Origin: Gracilaria vermiculophylla
Lineage: Eukaryota > Rhodophyta > Florideophyceae > Gracilariales > Gracilariaceae
DNA length: 14,743 bases
Assembly (NCBI GenBank): GCA_019155205.2
Contig: JAHNZQ020000049.1
Span: 744,153-758,895, forward strand
Direction of reading: 5' to 3'
This document shows, piece by piece, positions 9,303 to 14,743 of the stretch (its first letter is position 1; the number at the start of each line of letters is the position of its first letter). The translations under genes and the position numbers were made by a program. The notes beneath the pieces were generated by a model. The model was given only the letters and a program-made list of their open reading frames with translations, made no database searches and was not told the origin of the DNA.

Positions 9303-9880
9303 TTAATAATCTATATCAGGATTTTGGACAACATGTCATGGCATTCTAAGAAGCACATCATATCCACAATCTGCGACAACCCAATTGGATTTGTACGGAT
9401 GGGAACCAATCTTCAATGTTGCTTCTAGGATGACTTCCGACGCTTCTTCCTTTGACTTCTTGCTTGAATGATTGACAGTCACATTGACTCTCTTAAATCG
9501 AAACTTTGCCTTGTTTTGAGCTGCGAAGTCCTTTGATACTACGTTTGTATTTCATCCATCATCTTTGAGGATGGACACATTTACATCACTCAATGTCCCA
9601 TTGAGTATGATTAAATTTTCAATTGGAATTGAATCCTCGTTGACTTGAATATTGAATTCACGACACGTAACGATAGTATTGGACTCCAAGCTAGTCTTCG
9701 GGACTCTTATCGAATGATTTCTATGACTCTTCTCCACTTTAGAGCTATCACTAGTGTGAATCTTTTCTTCCAACACTGGACTCTGTATACTTTGTCTTAG
9801 TTGCCTAACCTCTGCAACAAGATGCTTAAAGTCACTCATAATTGGTCCAACCGGAGCGTTCTTTCCTTTCGGTGGATCCC
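9303..9880 (-). pseudogene. pol: Ty3/gypsy aspartic protease region, broken
   Basis: Would cleave the polyprotein. An upstream spacer with a short helical stretch (MSDFKHLVAEVRQLRQSI, starting at 9839) leads to VNVSILKDDG, which aligns with the retropepsin active-site strand, followed at once by a TGA at 9552-9554 and then NTNVVSKDF. Downstream in the same frame comes the conserved second-lobe motif VVADCGYDVLLRMP, then TGA at 9336-9338 where such proteins have Trp, and TAA at 9303-9305. The frame differs from that of Gag. The active-site tripeptide is D-D-G rather than D-T-G or D-S-G. I believe related oomycete elements share this, but that is from memory. Assignment rests on motif order and position between Gag and reverse transcriptase. 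Confidence 0.85.
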
Positions 9881-10773
9881 TTAGTTTTCCGAGTCACTGT
9901 CAATAACGTGAGCAATATTCGATGCAATCTTATTCTTACGGTCATCATGTTTCCACGGCCTACAGCCTACTTAATGACATGTTAAACAGCGGTTCACTTT
10001 GTACAACTTCTCTTTCTTCGGATCAAATCGACTATTTTTGCTTCGATTTTGACCATTATTGTAACTTTCCTCCACGTTACCTATCTCCATTGGAACGGGA
10101 GCCTGATTTGGAACATAACTCAACTGTTCACCAAACCTTGAGAACATGCCAGATCCACGTAAAGCGCTGTCCTCAGTCAGAGCAATTCGGGCGGCTTCTT
10201 CGACGTTCGTAAAATTACCTTTAAGAATTTCTAGCCTAACTTGCGGCTTCAATCCAGAGACAAACGTATCTAACATTTCATCCATTGAAGTTTCTGGGAT
10301 GCTCAGAGCCACATTTCCAAACTCTGAAAGATAAGCTGCAACAGAATACTTCTGATGCAATGACCTTAACTTGTCTCTTGCACGTCGAACACTATCAGCG
10401 GGAATGAATTCAGCTCTTACGAGATTCTTAAACTCTTGAAAGGAATCCGGGACTGCATAAGCGGCAACCTTCATGAACCACCAACTTGCAGCTGGGCCCG
10501 TAAAAAAGGTTATGGCATACATAATCTTAGCTCCATCATTTAACACCAACTCTGTGTTTAGCATTTGAACAAGTGCTATGTATTGATCTAGCTGGTACAA
10601 CCACGTTTCCACGGTGAGTCTATCCCGAGTGCCCTTGAACTGCTCCGGCTTATTCGGCTTTAGAAACGATATCTTAAACCAACTCTATTGAAAATATCTT
10701 CCTGCCTATCTAGTTCCCCCTGCAGAACTAGAATACTATCACACACCTGGCACTCCAGCCCACAGGTGGTGAC
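9881..10773 (-). pseudogene. gag: Ty3/gypsy Gag, broken
   Basis: Structural protein of the virus-like particle. The N-terminal helix lies in a short frame at 10663-10773 (LQGELDRQEDIFNRVG). A frameshift near 10663-10684 then switches to the long piece that runs down to 9971: FLKPNKPEQFKGTRDRL, VETWLYQLDQYI, FFTGPAASWWFMKVAAY, LVRAEFIPADSVRRARDKL and SVAAYLSEFGNVAL. This is the Retrotrans_gag capsid fold. PVPMEIGNVEE and a basic linker lead to a zinc knuckle starting CLTCH. A TAA at 9971-9973 interrupts the knuckle, after which VGCRPWKHDD continues in frame to the natural stop at 9881. A GTG at 10610-10612 is not a credible start, because the frame reads back to a TAG at 10685-10687. Confidence 0.92.
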
Positions 10774-10849
10774 TTACCAACGACTGGCATTCCAGCCCAA
10801 ATTCGTGGTACAACCTGCCTACATTCGGCCAGCTGGGCGATGCTACTAG
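10774..10849 (-). other. Leader with degenerate primer-binding site
   Basis: On the minus strand the bases directly after the 5' LTR are CTAGTAGCATCGCCC (10835-10849). A primer-binding site normally begins TGG; here TAG stands in that place, so it looks like a mutated tRNA-complementary site. I cannot name the tRNA. The perfect palindrome CCAGCTGG lies at 10829-10836. A 16-base direct repeat, CTGGCAYTCCAGCCCA, occurs at 10784-10799 and at 10747-10762. Confidence 0.5.
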
Positions 10850-11214
10850 TGAGACGAAAGACCAGTTGGCGCAAAAAAAGACAGGTGAAATAAACTCATA
10901 TGATCACTTTTTATTCCATCATATTCCCCCTTGTTCGGTCCTGGTGCCACTACTTGGCATCTACGACCTCTTTTATAGAGAATTATACCCCCCTAAATGG
11001 TGGCATAATCACAGACATCAAATATACTATGTAGATGCTTCTCAATTGCTCTAAACTCTTCTTAGAAAACTAATTAGAAACCTCTAAATGCGTTACAGCA
11101 ATGCAACATAAACTTCTACACTAAAACTAAAAACATAAATGGCAGGCTAAATATACCTTGCTGGCATGCGTCCAGAACAGCCTAGAATATCCTGGACTAC
11201 TCTAGATTGTTAGA
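10850..11214 (-). repeat. 5' LTR of the Ty3/gypsy element
   Basis: This 365-bp direct repeat of 5758-6121 is identified as the 5' copy because the leader and Gag follow it on the minus strand. By hand I count about 25 differences, scattered, with a three-base cluster near 11028-11032. Its outer end reads TCTAAC in sense instead of TGTAGA, so the canonical TG has been lost. Plus-strand open frames inside are by-products. Confidence 0.92.
10970..10978 (-). promoter_or_regulatory. TATA-like box of the 5' LTR
   Basis: The sense strand reads CTATAAAAG here, and the 3' LTR has CTATATAAG at the matching place (5878-5886). An AATAAA lies about 55 bases downstream (10910-10915). The arrangement fits the usual promoter then poly(A) signal order inside an LTR. 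No expression is implied. Confidence 0.45.
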
Positions 11215-11219
11215 AAATG
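11215..11219. repeat. Target-site duplication AAATG, right copy
   Basis: AAATG follows the right LTR and matches 5753-5757. The match holds even though the last bases of this LTR have mutated. Confidence 0.7.
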
Positions 11220-12813
11220 TGAATAAAAGTGTTTGATAATAGTAATAATCAATGCTCTTGTTTAATCATTAGTTAGCAAAATGAAGTTCTTTATTACCTG
11301 AAAACAACTGGTAGCATTTAAACTATTGTAAAAACCATAGGAGAATATGACACTCATATTTATGCGGCATCTCAGGCACGGTAAGCAGAGTTTCTCTGAA
11401 AAACTCTTTGATTTTCTGCGTTTATTCTTCATGCGATAGATCTGCCATTCAAAACGTGAGCAACTACACATATAATACGGAACAAAACAAACTTTTGTGT
11501 TCAGAACAAAAGAATAAAGTAAAGCAGTAAAACTACCTACAGGAACAAGAAAACAGTAATACTAGAAAAGTTTTATTTACGCTTTCCCTTCGAATTATCA
11601 AAAAAGCGAATCCCAATGCAGAAACATTAATATTGAGAGGTTTAATCGTCTTGTTAACAGATTCATATTTGTGCTGGATAGCGTTTTTTATATGCCTTAG
11701 TTTTTGCTCTATATTTCATGCGCAAATAGTTTCTAGATACGCAACTATTTTATTTTCTCTCCTAATACAAGTCCCAACGCCCCCCCGAGAGTTTCCACGT
11801 ACAAAGAAGTATCTAATCGTAGACTTTGCGATTCTACAAAATGTCTTAAAAACAAACGAAAAACCAAATTTTCTTTGTTATGTAAACCACTAGCATGACA
11901 AAAGATATAAAACCGTAAAGATACGCTTTAAACGCAAAAAATATGATGTTTGCGTATACAAGATCTTTTTTTGAAACTCATCTCGTATAAGAGATGTTTT
12001 CAAGATAATCAAAATGTCTGCTACCAGTTCAAAAAACGCTGGTTGGGCTCTTGAACTACCATCAAAAGTTTCATTTCTCACCCCGGCCCTTAACCACTGA
12101 CCCCTAACCACAAAGTGTGTTACAGCTATATATTCCGTAAAATAGCTAGCGTGAAGGTGCTTTTCTATAGCAAATAACAATAAGAAAATTAGCAGTAACC
12201 GCAATATTGTGAAGAATTGTTCTGGAGGTTTGACACAAACTATGGCAGGTAATACTATCTAAGCACAAGATGAAATAACATTTTTGTTCTGCTTCGGGCC
12301 ACCTTACCCTATGGGCACGTTTTGCTCTGCATTCTTCGAGCACATGATGGCAAATATTATATTTTTGTGAAAAACAAACCAAGCTTTATTGGGTAAAATT
12401 TGTAAATAACAAAAACTTAAATAAGCGACAATCTAGAGCCAAAAACGACGCGGTAAAGGAGCTAATTTGCATCAGACTGGGTATGGTGAAGGGATTATCA
12501 ACTACTTTATTATTTTGTTTTTTAGTTTAATATTTTTCCTCTCACAAGTTGTAAGATAAAGGATGGGCCAAAATATTTTAGAATTGCAGTTCCCTCATTA
12601 CTACAAAACGTTTTTCTGCTTGACTGGACTCGTTTTGTGTTGAAAACAAGAGTTTCTTGTGTTCCACTTAAAAAATAGCCTACAAGCGGGGAAGAACCAT
12701 GAAGAGTTTAGGAACCTTCCTCTACTAAGAGTGACCAAGTAGATAACTCTCATGTAAAGGATCGGTACGACTAAGTCGGGTTAAAGGACCCAAAGTAGTG
12801 TTTCCTGCATTAA
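11220..12813. other. AT-rich intergenic stretch, no supported gene
   Basis: Long A and T runs, and no recognisable protein, RNA gene or repeat. Open frames such as 11633-11893 (plus, 86 codons, hydrophobic) and 11890-12204 (minus) show the Phe/Leu/Ile/Lys-rich composition expected from AT-rich noncoding DNA. A short, more GC-rich island at about 12285-12350 reads NICHHVLEECRAKRAHRVRW on the minus strand. It looks somewhat protein-like, but I do not recognise it. Confidence 0.45.
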
Positions 12814-13118
12814 GCCGGAGAGGCTGGGGAAGCGGATCCCGAAAATGTTGATGTGAGAGGCGTGAAATTGTCTTCTAAGGAGAATGTTAGCGAGAGGAAT
12901 GGGAAGTCGCGGGCCAAGAGGCTCACATGATCAACAAGAAATGGATGAACCACAGTCGTGGGAGGCAGTTATCTGCAAGGCCAACACCGGTAAAGCTGGT
13001 AAAATGTCCTTATACAAGGAGCGAGCAAAGTAAATCTGGTACATTGTATCCCAAAGATGGGCGCTTTCAGTCAAAAAAGGTGTGTAGCCATCTGTGTTCC
13101 CCGCAGTGTCCCTCATAG
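12814..13118 (+). pseudogene. Possible degraded copia Pol fragment (linker to RT start)
   Basis: Three short coding-like stretches follow each other in three different frames. 12814-12927 includes EADPENVDVRGVKLSSKENV and a basic RNGKSRAKRLT. 12884-13033 has HDQQEMDEPQSWEAVICKA followed by NTGKAGKMSLYKERAK. The frame ending at 13118 has SGTLYPKDGRFQSKK. The middle piece recalls the D-E-P-x-(S/T)-(W/F)-E-E-A start of a copia reverse transcriptase domain, and the others would fit the linker before it and the segment after it. The match is loose, no catalytic motif is present, and every change of piece needs a frameshift, so this is a suggestion only. It might also belong to the neighbouring piggyBac relic, or be chance. 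Confidence 0.25.
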
Positions 13119-13742
13119 AGAAGTAGATACTGCCACAAGTGGAAACCTCATAAGTAGAACCCTTGTTTTCGTTCACTGAAGATGTCGACGGCGACGTCGG
13201 CGCTCTTGCGTACTTAACTGTAGATTATGGTATTGTAGTATAAACAAACATAACTGAAAAACTAGAAAAAGGCTCTGCCATCCTGTCCTTGCATTTATTG
13301 TGCACTGGGCACCCCATCCAAATTCCGGTTCTGCCGTGCTCGCCTCAGGCAACGCAGAATATGCCCGGCGGTAGCCGTATACTAAGATATAGAAGAGCGC
13401 AAACGAGAATTCCGAGAAAAACAAAAGTAGAAGCAAAGCAATATCCCAAACGTCGCACACTTCATTTTATAACCCGTAAGTTACTTCTCACTTTTTGAAA
13501 GGGAGGTCTTCTGTATTTTTGGTGACCTAGTATCAAACTGACCAGCATCCTTATATGAGATCAATGAGGTCAATTTCAATTACTTTGTAATTATGTGAAA
13601 ACATGAACATTTTCCCCATTTTTTATAGTTCTGACATCCTTATCATGTTGTCGACGCCAGAAGCGCTGAAATCTTTCTACAACAACCAAGGATGAGTTCT
13701 GATTTTTATATCAATCAGAGCTGTCAACAACATTCGTGAACT
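13119..13742. other. Intergenic stretch, no supported gene
   Basis: No recognisable gene. GTCGACGGCGACGTCGGCGC at about 13183-13202 is a short GC-rich, partly self-complementary run built from GAC/GTC and GGC. Overlapping frames at 13173-13460 (minus) and 13289-13498 (plus) cover the same bases without any motif I know. The last part (from about 13696) may already belong to the piggyBac relic, because a coherent frame runs 13696-13857 (NNIRELWLRPQIFAELLEKL). Confidence 0.4.
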
Positions 13743-14743
13743 ATGGCTCCGTCCACAGATTTTCGCAGAACTTCTGGAGAAACTGTCAACAGCCACGCTC
13801 TCCTCGTTACCAGTGATGCAGAATGTGTACGCTATTATGGAGGCAATCGGAGGACATTAGGATTGAAGGTGCTCAAAACTCTCGGAGATCTTATTTCAAT
13901 GACTCTTATTCATTTTTTGAACAGACGCGATCTTTGGAGCATTGAGCCTTCTTCTTATTTCATTCCACAACTTCATATTGGGCTTAACGTAGTATGTCAC
14001 GAAACAGATTTGAATCGCTTAAAAGTTGCATATGTTTTTGTGGAAATGGTGTGATTGAAGAGCAAGGAATCGTAAGATGGTCCTTCACAGCCGGTTTTGT
14101 GAAGGCGGTCATTATTCACAGCCATTATTTTGCCACGCCATCACATGTTTTATGTTCTAGCGAAGGAATGTCAATGTCATAGGGAATAGGAGGTCTTTGG
14201 ATTGATTTGGGGCCTCCCCATTATACAGCATGGGATAGAAAGCCCGAAAATGGTCTTGAAATGAAAAATGTTGGTTGTGAACGGAGTGATATAGTGCTAA
14301 ATATTGAACTCAATATGGGTGCTAATAATCCCGAACAGGATTTTGATTCCGATAGTGCTCATAAAACGGCTATCCCACTCCGTTTAGTACAACCGTGCTT
14401 TGGATCCGATAGTTTGGTATGCGGCAATTCTATTTTTGCATCTGGCAACACCACTAAAGCACTAATGGAAAAAGGGTTAAAATTTCCTGGAGTAATCAAA
14501 AATGTGTCATGGGATTTTCCTATGAAACACTAATATGAAATCAAGTTAAGGAACAGGGGCCACTTTATATCTATGGTTTCAAGACGAAGCGTCCCCAATA
14601 GTGACATTATGCCCGTAGTGTGGATAGATTGAGACAGAAAGTATTTTATGTCAACCTCGGGCACGGTCAATCCAGGTACTTGTGGTACTGTCAGCCCTCC
14701 TGGCGAGGTAGTAAAGCACAACGTCCCTTAAGAGTTTTTGGTG
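13743..14743 (+). pseudogene. piggyBac-like transposase (DDE_Tnp_1_7), broken and cut by window edge
   Basis: Cut-and-paste transposase of the piggyBac/PGBD group. One frame gives LKTLGDLISMTLIHFLNRRD then LWSIEPSSYFIPQLHIG, and after a frameshift between 13985 and 13993 a second frame continues MSRNRFESLKSCICFC, GIGGLWIDLGPPHYTAWD, RKPENGLEMKNVGCERSDIV, then FGSDSLVCGNSIFASG and ALMEKGLKFPGVIKN. After the stop at 14531-14533 the same frame goes on with LRNRGHFISMVSRRS and VVWID. Stops also lie at 14180, 14630 and 14729. The catalytic Asp normally found before Glu in this family's DE-x-M motif appears as Ser (14159-14161), and the Asp of the (A/G)DS-x-F motif appears as Asn (14426-14428). The N-terminus is uncertain and the C-terminus lies off the window. 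No terminal inverted repeat is visible. Confidence 0.8.

Larger units (their letters stand above)
5758..11214 (-). mobile_element. Full-length, inactive Ty3/gypsy LTR retrotransposon
   Basis: An element of 5457 bp with direct LTRs at both ends, an AAATG target duplication, and on the minus strand Gag, protease, reverse transcriptase, RNase H and integrase in the Ty3/gypsy order (integrase after RNase H). The integrase tail has a chromodomain-like segment, which points to the chromovirus branch. Hand comparison of the LTRs gives about 25 differences over roughly 365 positions, so the insertion is not recent. Coding breaks: nonsense codons at 9971, 9552, 9336, 9303, 8844, 8808, 8216, 7919, 7892, 7730, 7255, 6934 and 6607, and frameshifts near 10663-10684, 8726-8730 and 7345-7360. 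It cannot encode its own proteins. The resemblance to oomycete elements is from memory. Confidence 0.95.

Noticed and set aside
9922..10212. Plus frame of 96 codons
   Set aside because: It is antisense to Gag.
10866..11054. Plus frame with a near-twin at 5750-5938
   Set aside because: The similarity only reflects the two LTR copies; the frame is antisense to the element.
11633..11893. Hydrophobic 86-codon plus frame, possible small membrane protein
   Set aside because: It lies in AT-rich DNA that yields Phe/Leu/Ile-rich translations in any frame, with no supporting motif or context.
1..14743. CRISPR array, operon or prokaryotic island
   Set aside because: No regularly spaced repeats, no ribosome-binding-site pattern and only eukaryotic transposons.

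Overview
This is a eukaryotic, gene-poor window made mostly of decayed transposable elements. I see no intact host gene, no tRNA or rRNA gene, and nothing bacterial. The wording of the retroelement proteins (Ty3 Gag and Pol, Ty1/copia Gag, a piggyBac-type transposase) resembles elements I know from oomycetes of the Phytophthora/downy mildew group. That assignment is recognition from memory, not a search.

Layout. Positions 1-267 (minus) are the N-terminus of a Ty1/copia Gag running off the left edge. Its leader and probably its 5' LTR lie at 268-1667, a stretch with a strong A/C bias on the plus strand. Positions 1668-3836 hold no recognisable gene; one 157-codon open frame at 2923-3396 is the only mild candidate. 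A sequence resembling a solo copia LTR lies at 3837-4092 (plus). Positions 4093-5752 are AT-rich and featureless apart from a three-copy tandem repeat at 5556-5637.

The centrepiece is a full-length but dead Ty3/gypsy retrotransposon on the minus strand, 5758-11214. Its two LTRs of about 365 bp are roughly 93% identical by hand count, and a 5-bp target duplication AAATG flanks it. Reading along the minus strand come the 5' LTR, leader, Gag with a zinc knuckle, protease, reverse transcriptase, RNase H, integrase with a chromodomain-like tail, a polypurine tract and the 3' LTR. I count 13 internal nonsense codons and at least three frameshifts.

Positions 11220-12813 are AT-rich with no supported gene. 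Positions 12814-13118 hold three short coding-like stretches in successive frames, possibly a copia Pol remnant. From about 13743 to the right edge (plus) lies a broken piggyBac-like transposase, with in-frame stops, one frameshift and apparent loss of two catalytic aspartates.

Nothing here amounts to a new functional system. The points most worth a second look are the permuted CX2CX4CX4H spacing in the Ty3 Gag knuckle, the DDG protease motif, the strand-biased copia leader and the piggyBac relic.
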